Assembly: GCF_009741445.1 (NCBI RefSeq)
Contig: NZ_CP046507.1
Span: 2,666,001 to 2,730,000 of the forward strand
Direction of reading: 5' to 3'
DNA length: 64,000 bases
DNA from: Mycobacterium avium subsp. avium
GTDB taxonomy: Bacteria > Actinomycetota > Actinomycetes > Mycobacteriales > Mycobacteriaceae
Below the pieces are notes generated by a model. It did not search any database, had not been told where the DNA came from, and saw only the letters and a program-made list of their open reading frames with translations. Shown piece by piece: positions 24,711 through 33,918 of this stretch; position 1 is the first letter of the stretch; every line of letters begins with the position of its first letter. The translations under genes were made by a program, and so were the position numbers.

Positions 24711-24738
24711 GAATATATTCATTCTCATAATTGCAATT
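24711..24738. promoter_or_regulatory. AT-rich operator-like block before DUF35-thiolase gene
   Basis: Three elements abut: GAATATATTC (perfect palindrome, 24711-24720), ATTCTCA (24721-24727, half-site of the GAGAAY family) and AATTGCAATT (perfect palindrome, 24729-24738). They lie 92-119 bases upstream of the minus-strand start at 24619. This fits a promoter with a half-conserved operator. Confidence 0.42.
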
Positions 24739-24838
24739 GCCCATTGTCGCCATAGTCTCACATCGGTCGGCCCAGCTACCGGCCGGCTGGCCGATGCGCA
24801 TCAGTTCGAGGTTGTCGTCGTCCATGGTCAACGAATGA

Positions 24839-25129
24839 TCAGCGACGACCGGCTCGAGCATCGGCCGGTTGCAGTGGGTATTGGTCGGGCTTAGTCGTGG
24901 CCTTGACCTGAACGTGGTGGACCGCAACATCATTCAATTCGATCGCGAAATCGACGATGTCGTCGTTCGCGTCATCGGTATCTTTGAGCATCGGTTCCAC
25001 GACCAGACCCGCGCACGGAATCAACTCGGGGTGTTCGCGCAGGTGTCGCAGAAAATACTCGAGCGTCGCCAGGTACTGATATTTGAGGCCGTAAGCCGCA
25101 GCAGAACCTCCGCCCCAGTAGTCATGAGC
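24839..25129 (-). pseudogene. Remnant of a PD-(D/E)XK-type nuclease N-terminus
   Basis: One open frame of about 97 codons lacks a usable start and stops early. Its product contains GGGSAAAYGLKYQYLATLEYFL, then DANDDIVDFAIEL and VQVKATTKPDQYP. The order of an acidic IVDFAIEL strand followed by QVK fits the D...QxK core of restriction-like nucleases found at the N-terminus of anti-phage effectors (Cap4/DUF4297-like). No partner gene is left. It is most likely a degraded defence gene trapped between two catabolic units; the family name is a judgement by eye. Confidence 0.45.
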
Positions 25130-25179
25130 TGACTTGTCTTACGGCCAGACGACGATCCACGGGTTCAGCCGTCTCACTC

Positions 25180-25210
25180 AAATGTCCAATTGGACATCAA
25201 GTGGACATTT
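25180..25210. promoter_or_regulatory. Nested palindromic operator before esterase operon
   Basis: ATGTCCAATTGGACAT (25182-25197) is a perfect 16-base palindrome. The same TGTCCA half-site also pairs with a further TGGACATTT (25202-25210), giving a 9-base inverted repeat with AAATGTCCA (25180-25188). The block ends 117 bases before the esterase ATG. The MerR-like regulator at the end of the operon, or an unlinked repressor, could bind it. Confidence 0.6.
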
Positions 25211-25326
25211 CATTTGAGAATTGGAAACGGGATTTGAGAACCTACAGCTTTCGTAGGCGACCGGCTCGACACCCCACCGCGAATCTGCCATTGACGAATG
25301 TCACCATTTGGTATTGACTGCGTTGT

Positions 25327-26331
25327 ATGACGGACGGTGTTCCGGCTCGCGGGTCGCTGCGATCCCGCGGGGCGGCAGCGGTAAGTGCCTACACCTTGCG
25401 GCCGATCACCAGCGTGATCCCGCCCGAGCGGGCATGGGGGCTATGGCTCTCGCGTCAGATCATCGCCAGGATCATGGGCACCTTTGGACCCTCGCTCGCG
25501 GGCACGCGCGTCGAACTGGTCGACACCAGGCTGCCCGACGGCCGCCGCGTCAAAGGGGAATGGGTCTACGGGCCGCGCACCCCCACCAGCGAAGCTGAGC
25601 GCTCATCGACAACCGCGGGAGCCATCTACTACGTGCACGGCAGCGGGTACGCCGTGTGTTCGCCAAAGACGCACCGCCGGTTGACATCCTGGCTTTCGTC
25701 CTTGACCGGCCTTCCGGTGTTCTGCATCGACTACCGACTCGCCCCAAAGCATCGCTTCCCCACCGCGGCCGACGATGTCCGCGCGGGCTGGGACTGGCTG
25801 GTCGACACGTGCGGCCTACTGCCCAAACACATTGTGATCGCCGGAGATTCGGCGGGCGGTCACCTGTCGGTCGACCTACTGCTGCAACCGGGGGTCGAAC
25901 ACCCCGCCGCCATGGTGTTGTTCTCCCCCCTCTATGACCTGACGTTCGAGCTGGCCAAGGCGCGAGAACGGATTCGCCCCGATCCGGCCACCCGGGCGGC
26001 CAACGCGATCCGGCTGGTGGGCCGCTACCACAGCGGCGTCGACCTCACCCATGAGCGGCTGACGCTCGACGTCGCCCGCGGTCCCGCGCTTCCGCCCACA
26101 CTGATCCAGGCCGGCGGAGCCGAAATGCTGCAAGAGGACGCCCACCAACTCGCCGCCGACATCCGCACCGCCGGCGGCAGATGCGAACTACAGATCTGGC
26201 CGCACCAGGTGCACGTCTTTCAGGCGTTGCCGCGCATGACGCCCGAAGCCGCCAAGGCCATGGCCTATGTCGCGCGGTTCATCACCCACGCCCTGCAGGA
26301 TGCCCGTGCCCTCACCCAGGAGGTGCACTGA
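25327..26331 (+). CDS. HSL-family esterase/lipase (LipR-like)
   Basis: A 334-residue alpha/beta hydrolase of the hormone-sensitive-lipase family. The oxyanion motif is HGSG (residues 104-107; HGGG is more usual), the nucleophile is Ser175 in GDSAGG, the acid is probably the Asp in LQEDAHQLA, and the histidine is in HQVHVFQALP. Short-chain acyl ester hydrolysis is expected. It heads a five-gene operon (esterase, SDR, PF10118 protein, flavin monooxygenase, regulator) resembling the M. tuberculosis mymA locus, where lipR and sadH are neighbours of mymA. The next gene starts 1 base after its stop. Nested palindromes lie 117 bases upstream. Confidence 0.92.
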   Translation: MTDGVPARGSLRSRGAAAVSAYTLRPITSVIPPERAWGLWLSRQIIARIMGTFGPSLAGTRVELVDTRLPDGRRVKGEWVYGPRTPTSEAERSSTTAGAIYYVHGSGYAVCSPKTHRRLTSWLSSLTGLPVFCIDYRLAPKHRFPTAADDVRAGWDWLVDTCGLLPKHIVIAGDSAGGHLSVDLLLQPGVEHPAAMVLFSPLYDLTFELAKARERIRPDPATRAANAIRLVGRYHSGVDLTHERLTLDVARGPALPPTLIQAGGAEMLQEDAHQLAADIRTAGGRCELQIWPHQVHVFQALPRMTPEAAKAMAYVARFITHALQDARALTQEVH

Positions 26332-26332
26332 C

Positions 26333-27181
26333 ATGTTGGACCGGCTGCTGCACCGATCGAAGACCAGCCGCGGCGCCCTGGCGGTGGTGACCGGCGCGGG
26401 AAGCGGCATCGGTGCGGCCTTCGCCCTCGAACTGGGCAAGCGCGGCGGCACCGTCGTGTGCAGCGATATCGACCAAGCCGCCGCCCAGCGGACGGCCGAC
26501 GCGATCACCGAACACGGCGCGAAAGCCCTCGCAACCCGTTGTGATGTCTCGCAATTCGGCGACGTGCAGGCGCTGGCCGAGCAGTCGCAGTCCTGGTTCG
26601 GCGCCCCACCCACACTGGTGATCAACAACGCCGGTGTCGGCGCCGGCGGCGCGGCCATCGGTGATGCGCCACTGGACGATTGGCAGTGGACGCTCGGAAT
26701 CAACCTGTGGGGTCCCATTCACGGCTGTCATGTGTTCACCCCGATCCTGCGCGACGCCGCGCAGTCGGCCGCGCCGCGGGGCATCATCAACGTGGCCTCG
26801 GCCGCGGCGTTCGGCGCGGCCCCCGGCATGGCGGCCTACAACGTCAGCAAGGCGGGCGTGCTGTCACTGTCCGAGACCCTGGCCGCCGAGCTGTCCGGCA
26901 CGCCGGTGCGGGTCACCGTGCTGTGCCCGACGTTCGTCAAGACGAACATCCTCGAATCCGGGCGGATCAGCGAGGAATCCGGCGAACTGGCCGCAAAACT
27001 GATGCGCTGGACCGGGTTCTCCGCGGACAAAGTCGCCCGCATCTGCTTGGACGCGCACGACCGCGGCGACCTGTACTGCATGCCGCAGCTCGACGCACAA
27101 ATCGGCTGGCACATCAAACGCCTTGCCCCGCAGGCCTATACGCGAGCGGCCGGCCTGGTGTCCCGAATCAACCTGCCCTGA
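26333..27181 (+). CDS. Short-chain dehydrogenase (SadH-like)
   Basis: A 282-residue SDR with TGAGSGIG at residues 20-27, NNAGVGAGG, and active site VASAAAFGAAPGMAAYNVSKAG. The C-terminal extension beyond the Rossmann core (FSADKVARICLDAHDRGDLY...RLAPQAYTRAAG) is typical of SadH-type mycobacterial enzymes. The ATG is one base past the esterase stop. In the operon it would act on the alcohol or ketone side of the monooxygenase reaction, e.g. oxidising an alcohol released by the esterase or supplying the ketone for Baeyer-Villiger oxidation. This order is inference. Confidence 0.91.
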   Translation: MLDRLLHRSKTSRGALAVVTGAGSGIGAAFALELGKRGGTVVCSDIDQAAAQRTADAITEHGAKALATRCDVSQFGDVQALAEQSQSWFGAPPTLVINNAGVGAGGAAIGDAPLDDWQWTLGINLWGPIHGCHVFTPILRDAAQSAAPRGIINVASAAAFGAAPGMAAYNVSKAGVLSLSETLAAELSGTPVRVTVLCPTFVKTNILESGRISEESGELAAKLMRWTGFSADKVARICLDAHDRGDLYCMPQLDAQIGWHIKRLAPQAYTRAAGLVSRINLP

Positions 27182-27205
27182 TCACCCGACGGAAAGGAGC
27201 CTCCG

Positions 27206-28126
27206 GTGGCCATCGACATGGAAGCCATGCTCGCCAAGATCAAGGATCGACAGTGGGCGCTCGCCGACATCGATTGGACCGCGCCCGGCGCCGACATGAT
27301 CAGTGACGAACAGCGGCCACAGCTCAAGGCGTTCATGGCCGACCTGTGCTGGATCGAGAACATCGGCGCCAGGGGATTCGCGGCACTGGCGAAGAAGGCG
27401 CCCACCCCGACCATCGCCGAGATCTACCGCTACTTTCACGCCGAGGAGCAGCGGCACGCCAACGCCGAACTGGCGCTGATGAAACGCTGGGGCATGCTCA
27501 CCGACGGTGAGATTCCCGAGCCGAACGTGAATATCCGGCTGGCGATCGACTGGTTGGACCGTTGGGCCGACGACATGCCGCTGTCGCTGCTGGGCACCGT
27601 CATCCCGATGCTCGAGGTGGCACTGGACGGCGCCCTGTTGAAATTTCTCCTCGACGAGGTGCACGACCCCATCTGCCATCAGGTCTTCGAGAAGATCAAC
27701 AATGACGAATCCCGCCATCTCGTCGTCGATTTCGAAGTCCTCGACATGATCGGGCACGCCAAGGTCCGGCGGTTGCTGATCGACTTCGTCGGTCACCATG
27801 CCACTCCGGGCCTCATCATCGGTGCGATCACCGGCGCACCGCTGATCAACCGGATCCGCAACGAGATCACCGCCATGGGCATGGAGCCGGAGCGGCTCTA
27901 CCGGGCGGTGAAACGATTCAAAGAGCTTGGCGATCGCGGCGAACGCACCACTCGGGTGCCGACCTATCGTTTCCTGAGGCGCTACGCCGGAGTGGTCACC
28001 AACCCACGCCACCCCTACCACCTGCTGGCGAATTCGATGGTGTGGCTTTCCGACCGGTATCCGCGGCTGCTGCTTCCGCCGGTGCCATCCTGGGTGGAAG
28101 AACTCACCCACGAGCCGGCGGCGTGA
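27206..28126 (+). CDS. PF10118-type metalloprotein with diiron ligand set
   Basis: A 306-residue protein of the family annotated as predicted metal-dependent hydrolase. The sequence shows a four-helix diiron pattern instead: Glu51 (WIENIG), Glu81-x2-His84 (EEQRH), Glu137 (MLEVAL) and Glu168-x2-His171 (DESRH). This E, ExxH, E, ExxH spacing is that of ferritin-like oxygenases and desaturases. The start is GTG at 27206 after GAAAGGAG. The stop overlaps or abuts the monooxygenase start. It may be a non-haem diiron oxygenase working with the flavoenzyme rather than a hydrolase; this is inference from ligands only. Confidence 0.8.
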   Translation: MAIDMEAMLAKIKDRQWALADIDWTAPGADMISDEQRPQLKAFMADLCWIENIGARGFAALAKKAPTPTIAEIYRYFHAEEQRHANAELALMKRWGMLTDGEIPEPNVNIRLAIDWLDRWADDMPLSLLGTVIPMLEVALDGALLKFLLDEVHDPICHQVFEKINNDESRHLVVDFEVLDMIGHAKVRRLLIDFVGHHATPGLIIGAITGAPLINRIRNEITAMGMEPERLYRAVKRFKELGDRGERTTRVPTYRFLRRYAGVVTNPRHPYHLLANSMVWLSDRYPRLLLPPVPSWVEELTHEPAA

Positions 28127-28128
28127 GC

Positions 28129-29625
28129 ATGGCACGCGATCACGCCCACGCGGCGCTCATCATCGGAGCCGGCTTCACCGGTCTGGGTGCGGCGATCCGA
28201 CTGGCCGAGGCCGGAGTCGACGACATCGTGATTCTGGAGCGCGCCGACCGGGTCGGCGGAACCTGGCGTGACACAACGTATCCCGGTGCCAGCTGCGACG
28301 TTCCCTCGCTGCTGTATTCCTACTCGTTCGTCAAGAACCCGACCTGGTCGCGAACCTACTCGCCGGCCCCCGAGATCTATCGCCACCTCGAGGACATGGC
28401 CGACCGGTTCGACATTCGCCGGCGCATCAGGTTCGGCCACGAGGTCAGCGGTTTGGCCTTCGACGAGGACGCCGGCGTGTGGACCGCCACCACCAAGAAC
28501 CGCAAGAAGTTCCGCGCCCGTACCGTGGTGCTGGCGTCGGGTCCGCTGTCCGACGTCAGCTTCCCCGACATCCGTGGGCTGGACAGCTACCGCGGGCACA
28601 AGATCCACAGCGCGCGCTGGGACCACGACTACGACTTCGCGGGCAAGCGGGTCGCGGTCATCGGGACCGGCGCCAGCGCCATCCAGATCATCCCCGAACT
28701 GGTCAAGCAGGCCGGGTTCGTCAAGGTGTTTCAGCGCACCCCGTGCTGGGTGCTGCCGCGGCTGGACGTCGCCACCCCACCGGCTGTCCAGGCGTTGTTC
28801 GCGAAAGTTCCTGCCGCACAGGAACTTGCCCGCCAGGCGCTGTACTGGGGCCACGAAGCCAGCGCCACCGCGCTGGTGTGGGACACGCCGTTGACGTCGC
28901 TGGTCGCCCGGCTCGGAAAGGCGCATCTGCGCGCTCAGGTGAAGGATCCGTGGCTGCGCCGTCAGCTGACGCCGGACTTCCGGCCCGGCTGCAAGCGCAT
29001 GCTGGTCTCGAGCGACTACTACCCGGCGCTGCAACGCGACAACTGCAAGCTCATCGACTGGCCGATCGCCACGTTGAGCCCGGCCGGCATTCGCACCAGT
29101 GACGGCATCGAGCACCACCTCGACTGCATCGTGTTCGCCACCGGCTACGACGTGCACCTGACCGGTCCGCCGTTTCCGGTCACCGGGCTGGGGGGCCGAT
29201 CGCTGGCCGCCGAATGGGCCGGTGGCGCACAGGCTTACAAGAGCATCAACGTGCACGGCTACCCGAACCTGTTCGTGATGACCGGCCCCAACTCCGGGCC
29301 CGGGCACAACTCGCTGCTGGTCTACATCGAGGGCCAGCTGGACTACGCGGTCCGCGGCATCACCACCATTCTCAACGACGACCTGCGCTACCTCGATGTG
29401 CGCGAAGAGGTTCAACGCCGCCACAACGAGGCCATTCAACGCCGGCTCACCAAGACGACCTGGATGTCGGGGTGCCGAAGTTGGTACCTCACCAAGGACG
29501 GATTCAACGGGTCGATGTATCCCGGCTTCGCCACGCAGTATCTTCGCCAGATGAGCGATTTCCGGTACCAGGACTATCAGGCCGTGGCGCGGCGTGCCCG
29601 CACACCCGCCGCCTCCTCCGCCTGA
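28129..29625 (+). CDS. Flavin monooxygenase, Baeyer-Villiger type (MymA-like)
   Basis: A 498-residue class B flavoprotein monooxygenase. The FAD site is IIGAGFTGLGAAIRL, the NADPH site is VIGTGASAIQIIPEL, and between them is YRGHKIHSARWDH, which fits the Baeyer-Villiger fingerprint (FxGxxxHxxxW, with Tyr in place of Phe). A second conserved block is the FATGYD motif. The ATG at 28129 is preferred; a GTG at 28123 overlaps the previous stop in GTGA form and is possible. It is homologous to mymA (Rv3083). Reaction: NADPH/O2-dependent insertion of oxygen into a ketone, or heteroatom oxidation. The esterase in the operon would then cleave the ester formed. Confidence 0.92.
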   Translation: MARDHAHAALIIGAGFTGLGAAIRLAEAGVDDIVILERADRVGGTWRDTTYPGASCDVPSLLYSYSFVKNPTWSRTYSPAPEIYRHLEDMADRFDIRRRIRFGHEVSGLAFDEDAGVWTATTKNRKKFRARTVVLASGPLSDVSFPDIRGLDSYRGHKIHSARWDHDYDFAGKRVAVIGTGASAIQIIPELVKQAGFVKVFQRTPCWVLPRLDVATPPAVQALFAKVPAAQELARQALYWGHEASATALVWDTPLTSLVARLGKAHLRAQVKDPWLRRQLTPDFRPGCKRMLVSSDYYPALQRDNCKLIDWPIATLSPAGIRTSDGIEHHLDCIVFATGYDVHLTGPPFPVTGLGGRSLAAEWAGGAQAYKSINVHGYPNLFVMTGPNSGPGHNSLLVYIEGQLDYAVRGITTILNDDLRYLDVREEVQRRHNEAIQRRLTKTTWMSGCRSWYLTKDGFNGSMYPGFATQYLRQMSDFRYQDYQAVARRARTPAASSA

Positions 29626-29639
29626 GCCGGCGCACCGAC

Positions 29640-30566
29640 ATGGCAACCGAGCGCGCAACCTACCGTTCTTCCAGGCCGGAGCCGGGCACCATCGCCAGCG
29701 TGCTGCACAACGTGCGGCGGGCACCCAAGCGCGTCCGGCGCCAGTCGCGGGAATATCGCCAACTCATCGAGGGCGCGGTGTCGCAGCTTTTCGACGCGGC
29801 GGTCCGTCACCCGCACGGCGACCCCAACTCCGGTGAGTACCGGATCGACGACCTGGCCCGGCTGGCCGGCACCACCACCCGCAACATTCGCGTCTACCGT
29901 GACCGCGGGCTGCTGCCGCCGCCCCTGCGCGTCGGCCGGATCGCGCTGTTCAACGACACCCACCTGACCCGGCTGCGGCTGATCACGTCGATGCTCGACC
30001 GCGGCTACACCATCGCCCACGTCCGGGAAATGCTCAGCGCCTGGGAGCAAGGCAAGAACCTCGGTGACGTGCTGGGCCTGGAAACCGCCATCGTGGGCAC
30101 CTGGACCACCGAGAAACCGGAGACCATGTCGCTGGCCGAGGCGCAGCGACTCGTCGGCGACCCCCGCGCGTTCGAGCGCCTGGTGGCGCTTCAGGTGATC
30201 CGCGTCGACGGGTCCCGGGCCACCCTGACCCGCCCGAAGCTGATCGAGGCGTTCAACGAAATACGCGGCTACGGCGTCGAATTCGACAAGCTCATCGACC
30301 TGCACGAGCAGATCGTCCCCGAGATCGACAAGATCAGCGACATGCTGGTGCGCGCGGGCGCCGAACACGTGCTCGATCGGATCAAGCCCGGCGAACCATT
30401 GCCGGCCGACGCCGAGATCGCCGAGCTGATCACCATGCTGGTGCGGTTCCGCACCCAAGCGGTCGCGACGGTCACCGCGACGCTCGCGTCGTCGATCGAA
30501 GCCAATATTGAGTCGTTGGTCAGCCGTATTCTGGCCGACTATCTCGAATCCAGCTCGTCGGCCTGA
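29640..30566 (+). CDS. MerR-family transcriptional regulator
   Basis: A 308-residue protein with a MerR-type winged helix at about residues 64-130 (YRIDDLARLAGTTTRNIRVYRDRGLLPPP...RLRLITSMLDRGYTIAHVREML) and a long C-terminal domain of about 160 residues, longer than classic metal sensors. The first 60 residues are basic and unlike MerR. It is the last gene of the operon and is followed by a strong hairpin at 30576. The operon's nested palindrome at 25180-25210 is a candidate site. No cysteine-rich metal site is evident, so the effector is more likely an organic compound. Confidence 0.87.
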   Translation: MATERATYRSSRPEPGTIASVLHNVRRAPKRVRRQSREYRQLIEGAVSQLFDAAVRHPHGDPNSGEYRIDDLARLAGTTTRNIRVYRDRGLLPPPLRVGRIALFNDTHLTRLRLITSMLDRGYTIAHVREMLSAWEQGKNLGDVLGLETAIVGTWTTEKPETMSLAEAQRLVGDPRAFERLVALQVIRVDGSRATLTRPKLIEAFNEIRGYGVEFDKLIDLHEQIVPEIDKISDMLVRAGAEHVLDRIKPGEPLPADAEIAELITMLVRFRTQAVATVTATLASSIEANIESLVSRILADYLESSSSA

Positions 30567-30575
30567 ATACGGCTT

Positions 30576-30601
30576 CGCGCGCACCTCGGGTCGTGCGCGC
30601 G
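30576..30601 (+). terminator. Hairpin terminator after MerR gene
   Basis: A perfect 9-base stem (CGCGCGCAC / GTGCGCGCG) with an 8-base loop begins 9 bases after the regulator stop. No U-run follows, as is usual in mycobacteria. It probably ends the five-gene operon. Confidence 0.7.
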
Positions 30602-30614
30602 CAATCTAGACGTG

Positions 30615-30641
30615 GGTCAGCACTAAAAAGGAGTGCTGACC
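30615..30641 (-). terminator. Hairpin at the end of a candidate small gene
   Basis: GGTCAGCACT and AGTGCTGACC form a perfect 10-base stem with a 7-base loop. The stop codon of the small candidate gene on the minus strand (30623-30745) sits inside it, so the stem could end that transcript. It could also insulate the region from the operon on the left. Confidence 0.5.
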
Positions 30642-30745
30642 ACAGTGCAGGTTAAGCACGTGTAGGTGCCCGTGCAGGCTGCGGCCGTGGGGTAAGTGAG
30701 GGCCAGCATTACGGCAAGAATGATTTTGGACTTACGGCCAGACAC
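30623..30745 (-). CDS. Candidate small secreted cysteine-containing peptide
   Basis: A 40-residue frame begins with GTG at 30745, with GGATGGAG 5 bases upstream, a good ribosome site. The product has a basic start (SGRKSK), a hydrophobic core (IILAVMLALTYP) and a small-residue cleavage region (TAAAC), then a short tail with three closely spaced cysteines (TYTCLTCT). This is the layout of an exported peptide or small lipoprotein. The stop lies inside a strong hairpin. Nothing of this kind is recognised from known families, and so short a frame could occur by chance. It fills part of the 332-base gap between the MerR operon and the desaturase; the rest of the gap shows nothing. Confidence 0.4.
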   Translation of the reverse strand: MSGRKSKIILAVMLALTYPTAAACTGTYTCLTCTVVSTPF

Positions 30746-30898
30746 AAATACTCCATCCCGTTGAAGGTGGCACAGATGCTAAACGCGGCGCTGTCAGAAA
30801 ACCGGAGAATGATGGATTTTCGCGGCAAACCCGCAGCAGGCGTGCAGGGTTGCGCGTGACATCGGCCCGGCGGCGACAATCATCGGCGAACACTCGGC

Positions 30899-31915
30899 TC
30901 AATGCCGGCTCAGCGTCAGCGTTCCTTTCGTTTGCAACACTTTGCTGGCGGTGATTTTCTCGGTCCTGCGTGCCTCACGTTCGAGGTAGCGCTGCTTGGA
31001 TTCCTCGAATTTCTCCGACGCATCCTGCAGCTCCTTGACCAGCAGGCCGAGATCGTCGCGCATTCGGGCGGCCTCGCCGGTAAAGTCTTCGCGTTCGAAG
31101 ATGCGCCATTTCTTGAGCACCGGCATGACCACCTCGTCGAGATGGATCCGTGGGTCATACACACCGCCGACGGCGATGATCACCGCCTTGCGCCGAAACT
31201 CCGGCACCGTGAATCCGGGCATCTTGAAATTGCGCAGAATCCGGTGCACCGACTTCATCGCTTGATTCGGTGCGATATCCAGGCCTGCGGCGCTGACGTC
31301 CCGGTAGAAGATCATGTGCAGGTTTTCGTCGTGCGACACCCTGGCCATCAACTGCTCGGCGATCGCGTCGTTGCACACTTTGCCGGTGTTGCGGTGCGAG
31401 ACGCGGGTGGCCAATTCCTGGAATGAGACATACATGACCGAGTCGAACAGGCTCTCGGCGAACATGTCGCCCTGCTGATTCTGGCCGGGGCTGAAGCCCC
31501 GGGTCATTTGCTCGAGCCGCAGCAACTCCAATTCCACCGGGTCCACCGATCGAGTGACCACGAGGTAATCGCGCAGCGCGGTGCTGTGCCTGGCCTCCTC
31601 CGCGGTCCAGCGGTTCACCCACTGGCCCCACGGGCCGTCCATGCCGAAATTCATGGCGATTTCGCGGTGATACGACGGCAGATTGTCTTCGGTCAGCAGG
31701 TTTTGGACGATGGCCACCTGCGCGACGTCGGGCAGCCGGGTCTGGCCGGGCTCCCAATCCTGCCCGCCGCGGGTGTGGAAATTCTTGCCGTCCGACCAGG
31801 GCACGTAGTCGTGCGGGTTCCACTCCTTGAACTTCGCCAGGTGCCGGTTGAGCAGCCCCTCCACCACCGGCTCGAGTTCATGCAGCAGCTGCAGGTTAGT
31901 CAGGTCCTTGGGCAC
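30899..31915 (-). CDS. Acyl-ACP desaturase (DesA family)
   Basis: A 338-residue plant-type stearoyl-ACP desaturase homologue, the same length as M. tuberculosis DesA1 and very similar by eye (VAQVAIVQNLLTEDNLPSYH, WVNRWTAEEARH, FQELATRVSHRNTGK, SHDENLHMIFYRD). The two ExxH motifs (EARH, ENLH) and two lone glutamates give the diiron centre. GTG at 31915 is chosen because GGGAGGG lies 5 bases upstream and it gives DesA1 length; the frame is open to 31936. It would introduce a double bond into ACP-bound fatty or meromycolate chains. A DosR-like box lies at 32010-32023, about 95 bases upstream. It is a paralogue, not necessarily desA1 itself. Confidence 0.93.
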   Translation of the reverse strand: MPKDLTNLQLLHELEPVVEGLLNRHLAKFKEWNPHDYVPWSDGKNFHTRGGQDWEPGQTRLPDVAQVAIVQNLLTEDNLPSYHREIAMNFGMDGPWGQWVNRWTAEEARHSTALRDYLVVTRSVDPVELELLRLEQMTRGFSPGQNQQGDMFAESLFDSVMYVSFQELATRVSHRNTGKVCNDAIAEQLMARVSHDENLHMIFYRDVSAAGLDIAPNQAMKSVHRILRNFKMPGFTVPEFRRKAVIIAVGGVYDPRIHLDEVVMPVLKKWRIFEREDFTGEAARMRDDLGLLVKELQDASEKFEESKQRYLEREARRTEKITASKVLQTKGTLTLSRH

Positions 31916-32009
31916 GGAACCCTCCCGGTTGTCCATCGCGGTCGGCAGCCCGCATGTATCTGTGTCATGCGGTTACATGAAGATGACACGCGGCGGAGGC
32001 GACCACCTA

Positions 32010-32023
32010 GGGCCGAAAGTCCC
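32010..32023 (-). promoter_or_regulatory. DosR-like box upstream of the desaturase
   Basis: Read on the minus strand, GGGACTTTCGGCCC matches the DosR core GGGACTTTAGTCCC at 12 of 14 positions and lies within the dyad of the 20-base DosR motif. It is about 95 bases from the GTG at 31915. This suggests hypoxia/NO control of the desaturase; only one copy is present. Confidence 0.45.
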
Positions 32024-32075
32024 TTAGCGCCGAACCGTGACCCGGCACACGCCAGGCAGCGGCAGCCCCGGGAAG

Positions 32076-33918
<1,843 letters not shown>

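Larger units (their letters stand above)
24620..25326. other. 707-base intergenic region: two operator sets and a gene remnant
   Basis: Between the divergent DUF35-thiolase gene and the esterase operon lie an AT-rich operator-like block (24711-24738), a decayed nuclease-like coding fragment on the minus strand (24839-25129), nested palindromes (25180-25210), and two direct repeats TTTGAGAA at about 25213 and 25233 that resemble half-sites of the GAGAAY family. No intact gene is visible. Confidence 0.65.

Noticed and set aside
24616..24933. 105-codon minus-strand frame whose stop overlaps the DUF35-thiolase start
   Set aside because: It has no family features, runs through the operator-like block at 24711-24738 and continues into the nuclease remnant in another phase; the ATGA overlap is probably chance.
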